DNA of 64,000 nt from the NCBI GenBank assembly GCA_900708905.1, contig CAADRB010000009.1, positions 1,262,884-1,326,883 of the forward strand. The letters run 5' to 3'. The position numbers and the translations under genes were made by a program. The notes beneath the pieces are model-generated. The model worked only from the letters and a program-made list of their open reading frames with translations. It was not told where the DNA came from and made no database searches. Below are positions 12,733 through 25,831 of the stretch, one piece after another (position 1 is the stretch's first letter; each line of letters begins with the position of its first letter). The DNA comes from Hymenolepis diminuta (taxonomy: Eukaryota > Platyhelminthes > Cestoda > Cyclophyllidea > Hymenolepididae).

Positions 12733-14792
12733 TGATCTTTTAAAATGTATATCTCTATTACACGTTGACATTACTCCAAAAATGACTCCTCTCAATATAG
12801 TCGCATTATCTGTTTCTTTGCTTTTTGGTCCATCTGTACCTTATCTCCTTTCTACTTTCTAAATCTTTATTTTGTCCTTCCTCACTAGAAGCAATCACTT
12901 CAAGACACTGTAGATGCTTTAATGGAGGTTTATTTCGTTGGATTTGGCAAATCTGTACCATATTTGTCGTTCACAGGCTAAATAGATAGCCTATCCAGCA
13001 TTTGATTCGGTTCAATTTTTAAATGGCTCTTTTTTGGATGACTGAGGTTTTCTAAACTTGAACAGAACACATTAAGCGGAATAATACATTAAGTGATTTT
13101 GTGTTAAGTCGTGGTATTATGTTAACTTGGAACCGAGATAGCCGATTAGTTGATTTTTAGACCAAGTTATTTGGTGAGAGGCCTTAAACAACCGATCGAT
13201 AGCTTAACGTGCGGCCGCACGAAAATGTGCGATCGTTTAACCACGAGCTTAATGCGCTTTGGCTTGTGATGACTAAGCACGAAAGAAACGGCTATGCGAT
13301 ATATTTCTCTGGGTTAATAGAAGGCTACTTATCGCACAGCCTGACTCATACCCTATTCAATTTGCATAGATTATTCCCGATTTTTTGCATACATTGATCA
13401 GTGTTTTCTATCTCAAATCCACACAAACTAAAAGTATTTTCGCTAAGATAGAAGTATGAATTACTTTGTACATTCAAAAGTTCGATCAGTTTAAATATTT
13501 ATAAGGTTATTCACTGCATCAGGTTAGTCCACTCGTTGAGCTACGTTGAAAAATTTAAAGATTTTAATTGACATCGTAAACAAAGGTATTTTGAAAATGA
13601 ATGACGGACGTGCCACTGCTCTACGAACCATAACCCTGTATCGATGCCTCATTTTATATCGCATGAATTGATAATCAATAGTTAAATGAAGGTCTGTTTA
13701 AGGAACACTTTCATTTTAAGTGAAAAATATCTAAATGAAGTCAGATATAAAGTAGATGTCACAAGAAACCATGGGCAACAATAAAATCAAATAAAAGGAG
13801 TAAAAGCATTCCCCTAAATTCCTGTTCGATATGTCTCATAAAAGTGGTCACAAGTTATCAAGTAAGCTTCTAAAATCATATATAAACAATTTAGTTGACA
13901 TAACTGACCTTGACCTTTAAAAGTTTAGACAATTAGATTTCTTAATGTCTGTACTTGTAGAATAGGCGAGCTGCACCCATTTCGAATATTTTATAGCAAA
14001 AAGAAACGTCAAATTATACTGTTCTCGTATGCAATTAATAATTTCCCATAATTCAAGGACGCTATATTAATTACTCTGTTTTCTGTAAGTGATAAATTAG
14101 CGTAAGCAGTGCACGTGTAAAAACGTTTATTTATCGATTGAGTTATCAGCACTCTCTAACTGAACGCTTTACGTCACCAGTCAACTTATCGCTTTTTTGG
14201 TCCCGGTGTAAACTGACGCTTAAAATTAGCATTAATTACGTGTGCCTAAGGTAATAAATTTTCGCATCCAGTAAACACCATTTCGTTCCTAATTTTGCAT
14301 TTGGAAGAATTCAAGACCACTTAAGATATTTTTTGCACTCCAATATTTATAACAACTATGATCATTAGTAAACTGAAGGTCAGTTCAAATCAACGAAAGC
14401 CAAGGGTAAGAACAAAATGATTCATAGACAGTAGAGAAGGTAGGACAAGAGGGGGTGAAAAAAGAGCGAGAGTTCTATATAATAGTCTATCACGAAAGCA
14501 CTCTAGAAGTCAGTGATATGTGGCGGAGAAGCATGTTTGAGATGTGCGAGTGTTGGTTAAATGATAGGCTGAGTATCTGTGGCGAAAGCGCCTTCAATTT
14601 CTCGTAGCAAGAGTGCAGGATATGTGCATTTCCTTCAAATAATCGCTAATGAACACGAAGGAGAGTAGTAGAGGAGGAGAGGAGGGTGACCATAAGGGAT
14701 TTAGATTGAGAGGGAAAAGCAAGGTGAGCGAGCATCAGCAAGCACAAGTCGAAATTCGAATACTAATCGTTAAATTCATTAGTAGCTTTTTT
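12733..14792. other. Convergent intergenic spacer
   Basis: The 2.1-kb space between the 3' ends of the Ig receptor (+) and the dynein-light-chain-domain gene (-). It should hold both 3' UTRs; I could not fix a polyadenylation signal for either. It contains a 14-bp GC-only palindrome at 13208-13221 and no recognisable gene. Confidence 0.5.
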
Positions 14793-16780
14793 CTACTCTG
14801 GCTGTTGGTCAGATGTCTTCCAAATCAGGAAGGCCCATCCGAAAGCCTTGAAATGAAGTAGTTGGCCTCCAAGACTTGCAATATTGCTTCCGTAAGCACC
14901 CGTACCAGCTATAACATGCCACACTGGTCCAAAGTTCTCATCCATTGCCTTTTTTAAAGTTGCTGCCACCTGAGTGGGTCCATTCGCAGTTGCAAGGGCT
15001 GATTCAGCCAACTGGAGAACAATTTTTTTATCAGGAGGAGGTAATGATTCACCATCATATACCTCCATCCCATTCGTGTATTCAATTCCTACATCCGTGA
15101 GATCAACATAATCTACAGGAAAACCGTCATCTCGAGTTACTTCTCCGTGTAATGATGACATCACTGCTCCAACTTTTGGTGAAAGAGTTGCATCCCATGT
15201 GTTCTGGTACTTTTGCGAGGTGTAAGTTGTTTCATTTAAGGTACCTCCAGGTGAAACAAATCCATATGGTACACCAGCTGGTGTCTCCTTCTGAATCGGT
15301 ATTTCAAATTCATTAGGCGTCTGTCGCGACTTTCTTCCTGACTCCATTGTTCCTGGTGTAGCAGATTGGGGTTGCATTCGTTGGGTTTCAGTGTACTGTT
15401 GTCTAGAACGAGCACGTTTGGTTAGAGTACTTCTACCATATTGAGTCGGGTTCAGCGGTGGTAAGCCATCGCTCTCCCACTGATCACTCTCGAAATTGAA
15501 TATGTGTGAATTTCTCTCAGCTGTGCTTTGATGAGCTCCATTAGGGCAGCACGCACAGTGGTACTGAGCTGGTGTTCTTACAATTTTGGAATAACTAGGA
15601 GGGAATCTTGAAGCTGTTCCTGGAGTCATAGTTGGAATAGTATTTGATGGTATGCCTGATCGAGGTCCAAATGCCGCTGAAGGTGGTAGATAGCGTCGTG
15701 GAAAGCTGTAGTGAATAGGTATCGCTGGCGATGCTAGATATGGAACACCCGGAACAGGGGTTGCATACTCCTCTGGATAGTAGTAAGCAGCTGGTGATAG
15801 TTGTGCGTAATTTCCTGCCCAATCTGGGTACACTGCAAATGTGGGTGTAGTGTAACCGAAAGTCATCGGTACACCTCTGGCAGTTCCATAGATATCCCTA
15901 GCTCTTGATCTCGAACGTGGACGGATTCTACAGTGTCTGTGGCAGCAGCATCGTGAATGATGATCCTTCTTGGGTCTACTAGTAGACTGTGAACGGCCTG
16001 GTGTATCTTGAATATTCATTTGTCTGAAGTCGCTATTCAACATTGACTGTTTGTGACGCTCGGACTCTCGAATAATATCAGAGGAGTAGCTGCGCTGATT
16101 TCTCGGTCTTCCAAGACTTGGTGGCTCAAGTGGAGGTATGGTCATTTTTGTCACCACTCGAGTTTCACTCCCTTGTCGAAGAGTTCTTCTTTGACGTCGA
16201 TTTGAATTTCGCGCTGCTGGAGGGCTCACAATTAGTGTCTCACTGGGATAAACATAGTTCCTCTGTTCTCCTGATGCAGTCCAGCTTCGACCGATTGTGG
16301 AAATACGTTGAATAGGCACATCAACAGGAGGATAAGAGGGGCGGACATCTACGTGAATTGCAGATGAATTCTTGGTATCGGCATAAGGGACTTCATCTTC
16401 AGATCGATAAATTGTATACCCTTGACGATTTCCTAGTTTGCCTTCAGAGTCGCTACCAGTATTATTCCCAGCCTGATAGGTCTTCGAGGTCACATCTGTA
16501 CGACGATTTGTTACTGTTGACCTTGAAGCAATATAGAATTCACCTTGACCTCTGGACCATTCCTCAGTGTCTGACGTGCTATAAAGAAAACATGTGCAAG
16601 TATTCTAATTTTAATTCATTAAGATATTCAAGGTCGATCCAATTTCATATCGAAGTGACATGGAATATGTATCAAGGTAATATTAGCGGTGAAAGTGGTG
16701 TTTTGAACGTACTTTTGAGTAACCTGTGCCATTTGTTGCTTTCTGAATGCAGAGGTGAAACGATCTACTGGTGATGTTTG
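14793..16780 (-). CDS. Long disordered protein with C-terminal LC8-type dynein light chain domain
   Basis: Two exons on the minus strand: 16780-16713 (acceptor TTTTTAG upstream; first in-frame ATG at 16732-16730) and 16578-14793 with the stop. The junction is phase 2 and the ATG-based model gives 601 residues. The last roughly 75 residues (about 524-598) match LC8/DYNLL dynein light chains: the K-K-A-M-D-E-N-F-G-P-V-W-H-V-I-A-G core, a G-S strand and a final hydrophobic strand ending in W-K-T-S. Free LC8 proteins are about 90 residues, so this is LC8 fused to some 520 residues of Arg/Ser/Pro/Tyr-rich, probably disordered sequence with Cys/His clusters (near residues 217-223, and a later H-C-A-C-C). 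LC8 is a dimeric hub that binds short linear motifs and dynein intermediate chain. In flatworms, dynein-light-chain-domain proteins are abundant in the tegument; no EF-hands are visible here, so it is not a typical tegument-allergen-like fusion. The frame is open up to the first acceptor, so a further 5' exon is possible. Confidence 0.8.
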
Positions 16781-18239
16781 CTAAAAATACGGAGAGAAAA
16801 ATGAAGAAATATTTGTGAGAGTGTCTACAGCCGAACTACTTGATTAACAATGGTAAAATTCCTTACCAATTTTTTGTGTTCTTTAACCTGTCAAGTTAGT
16901 ATGGTCTCAGTCGATTACTAATGTAATGATTACATAATAAACAACAAGGGTTATCTGCCCAAACTGCAAATTCATAAATAGCTTATATTCCCCTCTTTTT
17001 CTCTAGCAATTTGCTCATGATCGGAAAATTATTGTCAGGGGATAATATGGTATGCGATCTGAACATTACACAGCGTTAGCACTATACAAAAAATGGAGAA
17101 TTAAATAAAAATTCTTTATTTAGTTCCTTTCAAATTAATATCCTAATCGTATTCAACCTAATTTTCATTAGTAAAAAGTTCAAAGAATCAACAAATCATG
17201 TAAATAAATGCCAAAGAAAAATCTTGTCTTGAAGATAATTAGAATAAATAAAGACAGTATTTTTAAAGAAATTTAAACAAACCTAATATGTAATCAATTC
17301 CTCCGTAATTTTTTTCTGACATTAATTGTTTTGCTTCAAAATTGTATTATAATTAAGCTCTTTTTTTCTAAGACAAGAAGGAGCAGATATACTATTTTAA
17401 TAAGATTTGTTTGAATCCGCATTCTTTGCGGAAGTGATTTTTATGAGACCACAAACTTTTCTACCTGGGGTGGAAACGTGCATCAATTTTAAGTCCATCT
17501 GAAATTTTTTCAAATATAAGGCAGGCTGGAATCGCTACAATCTTGTAGGCACGTTCGACTTATGTGATCAACAGCTCATATGAGTTTAGCTTCGACAGTG
17601 TTTACGTTGTATGCACCAGAGTGGAAAATGTGCATTATTTAATGAGAAAAGGCATAAAGATAAATCAACCTCTCCATTAACTTGGAAATATGCTAGATGG
17701 CAGAAAATCGCAACAATGCAATGCTATTTCATACAGTTGATCTAATTTGCGTCCTACTCTTTGGCATATTTGCATATCCAACAGTTATACTTCTAACATA
17801 TTATTTCTTAAAGACAGACCTATCTCAAATTTTAATCTACTCGAGTTATTTAATTAATAAGCCCAAAGACTAGCAGATTAGTAAAACCATGGGTCTCAAC
17901 GGTAGATTTAAAGACTCAATGTCAGGATAAGTGAACTTATCATTAAATCCTCGTATGATAAGATGTGCACATTTTAAAATTATGAATTAAATGACATAGT
18001 AGGATTTAAGTCGGGAAAGTGACGTACCTAGCAGAATGATAAGCCCAAGAAAAGGCAATGAGGTATCACAATGATGGAATAAATCCTCTCCTTCTCCAAG
18101 TAGTGTAATGAAAAGAGTTGTTCAGACGAAAAGGCAATGAAAAACTATTCAAGAGAGGCTTTGTATTTGTGAGTGTAAAGGGGATTGAAACCAATCACCT
18201 CCTTCTCTCTTAATGCCTGCAAATGTGCGTAAAGTATTA
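16781..18239. other. 5' flank of the dynein-light-chain-domain gene
   Basis: AT-rich sequence with no ORF of note. It may contain a 5' UTR exon or promoter of the minus-strand gene ending at 14793. No specific element is recognised. Confidence 0.35.
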
Positions 18240-18670
18240 CTAGCAGAATTTATCACCCCGATCCAATGCCAATATGGTCGTGCTCTCGTCTTCTACTGGT
18301 TAGAGGCCTATTGGAGTAGGCACGCAGATACTAGTATGTGCTGACTCCTACACACGCACAAGCTCAATGCAGTGAGACTGATGCATACGTTCTCATGGTT
18401 GGCACCGAGCTCATTTTTCGCTCTGTGTACGCTCATGCGTAATGCGAATGTCGTGCGTGCGGACGTGGGTGCAAGCCTGAATTTGTTTTACTGTGTGCTT
18501 TCGAGTGCACGCGCGTGAATCGAGATGAAGTAACCAACTGCAGTGGCCATTCACTTATGAACTCACGAGTCGCCACTTAATCATTCGCGGTAATGGTCAC
18601 ATTTACCTTACATTTGATATGGTGAGGTGAGTAGATTGATATCTGCTTAGAACGTCGTTGTCGCGGTGCT
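18240..18670. promoter_or_regulatory. CpG-rich island in an AT-rich spacer, possible promoter or 5' exon
   Basis: This segment has a visibly higher density of CG dinucleotides than its surroundings (about 14 CG in the 135 nt around 18401-18535). It lies 1.5-1.9 kb upstream of the first called exon of the minus-strand dynein-light-chain-domain gene. There is no recognisable ORF. It could be a promoter, a 5' UTR exon or a regulatory island; the assignment rests only on composition and position. Confidence 0.3.
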
Positions 18671-21600
18671 TCTCAGGCCAGTTAAGAGACTACAATATTA
18701 AACATTACAGTGTGAAGGGGAAGGCATGTAACGCATTCTTTATTTGATTGTGTATGTAACGTTAGGTAACAGTCAAATACCAAGTATAAGTCGCATCGAT
18801 CGTGCGTAATCCACATCGTTAATATGGTGGTATTCGGTGTAATAGGTTGATAATAAATGTAACGATTCTTGATCTTGAGGAAGAATAAAAATGAAAAGAT
18901 CATCAAGGCAAATTTATATATTTTTTTATCGTTGCACCTTTTATATTCGACATCAAATGACTGAATAGTTGTATATTTATCTTCCAGTACTCATCGCACA
19001 AGAACGCCAGTCGTATGTCATCCCTGAGTAAATGAGTGGTCTTGGCTCAGCAACTCATTAGCAGGTATTTGAGCAACAGGTAGTCTGATATTATTATAAT
19101 AAACTTGACATTTATTTATGAGCGCTGTGTTGTAACATTTGAAACTATCATTTCAGAATTATCATGTGGAACCTCCTCTCTAGATCTCATATTAATAGGT
19201 GCGAATAAGCATTATTATCACTGGATGTGGTTCAGAAGGTATAAGACACATTCAAATTAATGGAGCAGATATATACTATCAAAGTAACCATTAATTTTTT
19301 CCACAAAAGTGTTTAAGAATATGACATTTTACTCATTCCAACACAAAAAATTCAAATTTTTATTCCCGGGATAATGAAGAGTAGAATATTCCAGTAAAAA
19401 ATGAAGTTGCGGGTATAAAAGGAGTATTGGATTATTTCGAATTCGTCAACCATTAGTTTTTACACTTTCTCATAAGAGGTATGACTTATTATATTCACAT
19501 GTTCCAAATCTCAATCTTTATAATTTGATTCCTAGGTCTCTAGATGGATTCGCGTGCGTGATATTCAGATCCAGTTGCTAAGTTGAGTGGTCAATCATGT
19601 CACTTTGATTCCTTCACATCTTCTTACGACCGTGATCGAGTGGATGAGATTAGCAAAGGCATTGTAAACGTAACAGGGCTCACTGGAGTTTACTCAAAAT
19701 TAACTATAATATGATAATAAGACATATGATTGTTTAAAAAACAAAATGGATCATGCCTAAACACACCCATATTTTCTTCCTTAAAGAAAAGCAAACATCT
19801 ATCACATAATTATGAATCGTTATAATCATGCCTATATAAATGGGATAGTATTCAAAAAAAATATTTTTTTAAAAGGAAGGGCAGAAAAACTATGTACTGG
19901 GTTTTTTGAAAAAACTGTCATAGGATTATCCTGCGTTTTATATACCCTTCTCATTTTACACAATACTCCTCCCATTCATCTCATTGATTTACGCTTCAAT
20001 CCATGACAAATGAACTCAGTTTGTGGGGTGATATAACTGCATACATATATCATACTTTACTCTGGCAGCTCGTTAGCTCAATAACTTCTCGATGGCATTT
20101 AACCGCTCTCACAGGACAGATGTATTTGATAAATCTTACCCGATTTCAAAATCGTGGAACTCAATTTATGCGGAAGTTTTGTTATTAAAGTGATAAGAAG
20201 TCGATAAATAATTTTTAGGTTAATCTTGGGTGAACTGTACAAGCCATGCTATGATTAAAATGTATTTTGCAGTCTCTTCTATCTGCAAGAAGATGCACAA
20301 TTAATTAATGTTTCGTTACCACATAGTGATTAATACCACTTATGAAGAATTGGAAAACTTACTGCTTCTAGAATTCGAATAAGACTCCTGACATCCTGGT
20401 ATTCGCCATATATCTCTGTTGGACCACTGTTTCATTGAGAGGCCATCCCATGGTTAAAACATGTACAAGTTTCCATTGCCATGAGTTAAAACAATAATCG
20501 TCGGCTTTATAGCTGCAATTGTATTAATAATGTTATAAAAATTAGGCCGCAGTTCGCTTTTTAATATCATTTCAGTTGACATTTGGTATATATCAAAAAT
20601 ACCTTGCCCTAGAGATAGAATGACTGCCCACTCAGTTTAGTCAATTGGTTATAAAACCCAAACATTCAGAACATTAACCCACTTGGGAACGTAGAGGCTC
20701 AAATGCCGAAATTTGGGCTTTGGATCATTAGAAAACGATTGGTTAAGTAAACAGTCCCAAATTAAAAGGAATCAAACAGATTTTGATGCCCTGACCTAAT
20801 TTTCTTTAACACTTCAATTTGACTGAGTTCTATTGATCCATTGCATGATTGTTTTTTCTTTCATTTTCGCGTACTTCATTATCTACTCTCTCCTATCCTA
20901 ATGTGTGGTGACGGTTCGTTTGCATCCCAATTGGTCCCGCATTATCTTCGATCTATTCAGATCTTATTTAACAACCATTCCTCGGTCTGCTGTTCATTTC
21001 GTCAATAATATTATTCCAACATTACCATTAGTGAGACTTTTAGTGGGTAAAATTCCAAATATTATTTCCTCTTCCACTAATATGCTTCTAAATTTAACCC
21101 TTGCTTGTTCTTTTCACTCTCTATTGGATCATTTTATTGTTTCTTTTGTATTATGTCTCTCCAATGGTTAAAAAATGTGATGTGTCTACATGGCCAGGGC
21201 AACAGTCATACATTTATTTCAGAATAGAATTAGAGATTAGTAGTGAATAGGATTAGTACCGTATAAAACCCTCAACGTGAAGGGCTGGTAGATCACACAA
21301 CCCGATGTCTCCAATTCAATTAGTCTTAATTCTCACTCTTTCTGACTGACACATTAATCAGTTGTGAGCTCGATCGAGATGACAGTGAACCTCTGGTTAG
21401 GTAAAAATATCTACCACATATGATGGATGTCCCTAGTCAACTCAGTGGATCAATTCAGGCTGACTTCCTATAAATGCGTTAGGAACTTCACTGCTATCAA
21501 GGGTCCATCAAAACCCTAATTCTTTTGTGCTATCAAACTGTCAAAGGTTTTCTCAAAAATGTTCTCCTGTATAAGTGGCCTCGTACACATGCACCATACC

Positions 21601-24600
21601 CACAACACACACATCCATCAATAACTGCAGCTACACCTCACCCAACCTCTCTTACTATGTCTCTCTGGGTTCTGGTCTTTCATCATAAACTCTGCAGGCT
21701 ATTCTCTAACCTTCTCTTCATCATTTTGTGTGATGAAGATTGCAATAAGTCAGCTGGACTCTGTAGTCTCTAAACTAATAAGCTATTACTTACTTCCCCT
21801 CAATAGATACGTACCTGTCCAGATGCTGTGCAAGAAAATGAAATCATTCACAAATAAGATTGATGCAAATCCCAGAAGAGTAGATCATAGGTTCTCATTT
21901 GTAAAGTTTCATCTTGCAGCCTATTATTTGCTTTCTCAAATATTGTCATATAGTTAAATACGAATGCTTATGGAGATGACCAAATTGTATATGATTCTTA
22001 TCGAATAATGTCTCGCATGAGAGTAACCGAATGATAATAGCGAAAGAGAAATTATTTGCAAAGACAGACACAAGTGCTATTAGTGAGAATTGTAAATGGT
22101 ACAAGCGTCTCATTTATGATTTCTATTATTATAATTCATTGTGAAACTCTTATCGAGGTCTAAAAGACGGAGATAGAACCCATCTTAATGTGTTCACATC
22201 ATAGTATATTTTGGCAGGTTACAAGTGTCAGTAGAGACGTCAATGGGGGAGACTAGGCTAGAGTTTTAGCCTGTGTCCAGTATCTAGGTGTCTGCAAGTC
22301 ACAACTATTAGGGTATATGACAATCCCGACCTCGCATTTACAAGTTTTTGCTCCCTAGATCAGGATCCCTTAACAGTCACAGTTAATGTCTTTATGCTTT
22401 TCTTTATTGCAACAGTCTCTATTGATCTAGGAGCTAATTAGGCGGCTTCCACAAAAAGGCATGTCTGCTACATTTTATGCGAGTTTTGAAGCGTGGGACA
22501 TTCTAATCTCCCAAATTCTGATACACTACTGATGAAAAGCAATACCGAGGTGGATTAAGACAAGAGGCTTAGCGGGGGAATTTAAAATAAAAATTAAATA
22601 CCCAAGCTGATCATCAAACAGAAACTGGCATTCATAATGGTGCGCAGTATCTGGGAAACGAAATATCATACCTGCTACTGCGATCTGTCATTTGTTTAAC
22701 AAAAAAGTTACATTGACTTAACGATGCATAAGTACTAATTTAGCTTCCACGGATGCTAGAAAATGTTCATAATCCCTTGAATATCTCAACAGCACCAAAA
22801 AGTGCTAAGTTAACGTTGTTCTTGAAATCAAGCCCTGAGTATATTGGAAAAAGTCACAACTTATTCCCCAATGCGGAATAGGGAAATCCTGTCAGGCTGT
22901 TCCTGATTTTATTTCGATGATCTTCTCGCAAAAAAATTATAGAAAAGTAACACAAATATGAGAGAAAATATGGTAGTCAATCATCCTGCAGCTAGCAATC
23001 TGAAAGTGCAAGAGTAAAGTGGTAAAGTAGAAGCGAAGAATACTAAGAAACAATGGGAAATGGAGATTTTAAATAAACAGATAATCAATTTAACCAATTC
23101 AAGAACTGCTGTACAATGCATAATTTTAAGATGACAGCTACAAACATACCTTCATAAATGGGATGTGGTGAGACTACCATGTGGAACCAATACAGACAGT
23201 GCTTACAAGCCGACCAGAATGGTTGTAATATTTAACCACTCAATCATGTTATTCCTGTAATGAATTAGATACAATATACATACTGTCCGACAACGAGAAC
23301 CTGATTGCTAAACACCATTTATGAGTATCTATTTCCGGCATTAAAGAAGAGCCAACCAGCGCCCAATGTTCTACGGATACTATCGAGTAGTCCGAATAAG
23401 GGAACAACGGCACACGGGAGCGGAGTAACATAAGCAGCCATTCAATTCAATCGACCGGTTATTTTCCTCTGATTTATGAATTTATTCATAAACTTTGGGA
23501 TCAGTCCCTTCAGAAATTTGGTATTTGGAACATCAGGACATTAGTAAGTGGTGAGCGATATCATGAAATCCAAAATTAACTGAAGTCAGCTTCTTTTGAT
23601 TCCTAGTCTAATCTCTCCTGCTCGATTCTCTGTCACTATCACCTTTAACTGGACTATTAAACTGTTCCAGGTAATTATATACTTTCTATAGTTAAAAAGC
23701 AAATTTTTTTTGCTGTCATGATTAAGCAGTGCCTATTGTTGTGTTAATAAATTGTTTCGGAGTTACAACGACTGTAACTTCTTCCTGTTCTTTATAGTAC
23801 CATTGAGTGACATACGTGGCATCATTTTAATAGCGAAGATTGAATTTGATTAGGTAGGTTTTCGGAGATTAAATGCGTAATTTCTTTGTATCATAGGTGT
23901 GAATAGATGAAAGACTGTTTTTTTGGGCCTTACCGACTAAACTATTAAATATGGTTTCACATTTTCCGCATTGTCAACTTTAAAACCTGGATGATGATAT
24001 CCAGTCATGTTTTCTGCACTTCATCTCATAAATAAAATTTAATGTGCAGCACATTAATGTGTTAGAAAGCGCATAATTGAAATCTTGACAAAATGGCAAA
24101 TAAAGAAAATAGATATTCTACTAAATCCAGGATTTGATTTAATATCAAACGAAAGGTAATTTAAATAAAAATTTCACAATTCCTTGATCAATATTCAAAC
24201 AATTTAGGTATTTTTAGCCTGTTACGATTTAATTGAAGTGGGCAATATAACGTAATTATGTGTGCTCGTGTGGCGTATCATGGGCTTAGAAATATCGCGA
24301 TTTCACACTTTATTTTGGCTGCTTAGAGGAATAAAAATGAGAACAAGTTTATCAGAGGTTTTCATTTCCCAGTATTACCAGAACGGGATAGTGGCGAAAT
24401 TTAAAAATGCCATTTTTGAAAATCAGAGAAGTTATTTACGATAAATTTACTCTATTTGCAGATGCTGACTTTTCAAGAATTGACAATCGCATTTATCTGT
24501 ATTTCTTTACAAATGACCTATTTCCCCATTGAGTTATAATTTGTTTGATATCAAAAGAAACCGTACATTTAGCCCATGACAATAGACTTTAGGCCCTCTT

Positions 24601-25200
24601 AAACACATCGAGAAGGCTAATTATAAAATTACGCTCTCACGGAGTCTTTGTATGTGAAGAGCTAGATCAGCAGAAATCCCGCCCTCAAGTTTCAACGGAG
24701 AAGACTTCAATTTCGGCTGTTATGAAAAGACTTCTTAGTTCTCTTACTCTAAAACGTATTTTACATCATCAAGTGCTAAGGAGAATTAGATAGAAAACTA
24801 ACAATAGGCTTGGCTTAGGCAAATTAATCAAGACGTCAATGAAGACTACTATGACTGAAAGAGCTAATAATATCGATTTCTGACTCTAAAACCTCAAATT
24901 CATACCTCAGGAGAAACCAGTGAAGTGCAAATCTGTCAATTGTATGCCTGTTCGACAAACATAACAATTAACAAGGACTTCCGATTGCTTTAAGTCATAT
25001 AAAAAACAACGGTGGTTGAAATGTCACATTAGAATTTCATCCTCACAGTTGATATTAGATTCAAGACGAGTCTCTCCAGGAATTTTTAAAAAGGCAACAA
25101 TGCATATTCTTCTGAGATGAGTAGTAAAGAAATGTAAATCTCAGGGCCCAAATCTATCTAAATGATATGCTTTATAACTTTGCATTTGGTTATCCTAATA
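18671..25200. other. Gene-poor intergenic sequence
   Basis: AT-rich sequence with only short scattered ORFs of random composition. I see no RNA gene, transposon protein or long repeat here. A 10-nt piece of the 25.5-kb repeat motif recurs near 24662. Confidence 0.4.
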
Positions 25201-25335
25201 GGATAATGAATACTATCTAGATGGAAATCAGCAAAACAAAGTTCAAAGCTGCAGTCCTCATGTCTTGTCTCGAGATAATTACTTCCCACAGTTTGCCTTC
25301 AATTGGCCCATCATCCCTACCACTTTGCAGACGCG

Positions 25336-25426
25336 TATCGCTCCCGACATTTTGACAGTCATTTGGGACAAAAACAATCATCATTCTGGCGGTGTTTTGA
25401 CCTCCAAACGTTAACAGTATGAAGAC
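25336..25426 (-). repeat. Dispersed repeat A, copy 1
   Basis: On the minus strand this segment aligns with 53744-53826 (plus strand). The shared core reads TTTTGTCCC-AAT-ACTGTCAA-TG-CGGGAGCGATA with about five mismatches in 38 positions; outside the core the match decays and has a small gap. Both copies lie in open frames that read the same way through the core (F-V-P-N-[DN]-C-Q...G-S-D), which suggests an old coding or transposon-derived repeat. The family is not recognised. Confidence 0.55.
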
Positions 25427-25507
25427 GGTTTGCATTCACATACGAAATCTTTGTATTGTTAACGATGTGCCCTGAAGTAACTGCATTCTGTCTAATCTCT
25501 ATATTAT

Positions 25508-25575
25508 CTGAGTCAACCGTAGCCTAGCGGGATCAACTGGACAGCTAGATCAGGGAGTGGAAACTAGACTTCTCT
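25508..25575 (+). repeat. Dispersed repeat B, copy 1
   Basis: The segment starting CTGAGTCAA and running through CAGCTAGATCAG matches 61764-61809 at 36 of 46 ungapped positions; after a few extra bases both copies continue with AACTAGAC-TC. It contains TAGCCTAGCGGG, close to a tRNA-type A box, but no clear B box. It is probably a decayed short interspersed element. Confidence 0.5.
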
Positions 25576-25831
25576 AAATTACTACAATATGGAGGAGTCT
25601 TACTTTACACAGCCATATTCATAAGTATATGCACCTGAAACCCTCATAGTTTAGCAGATTAGATCTATCCAATCTTCAGAGCTAAATAGCGGTTAGTTGA
25701 TTTGCAGATAGTAAATATCTCAGAAGATTTGTATTTTATTTAATATTATACTTCCAACATCTTCACTTTATGATTGTACCATCTGATTACATTTGGATAC
25801 TAATGCATACTCACTTAACCCAGTTAGTCAT

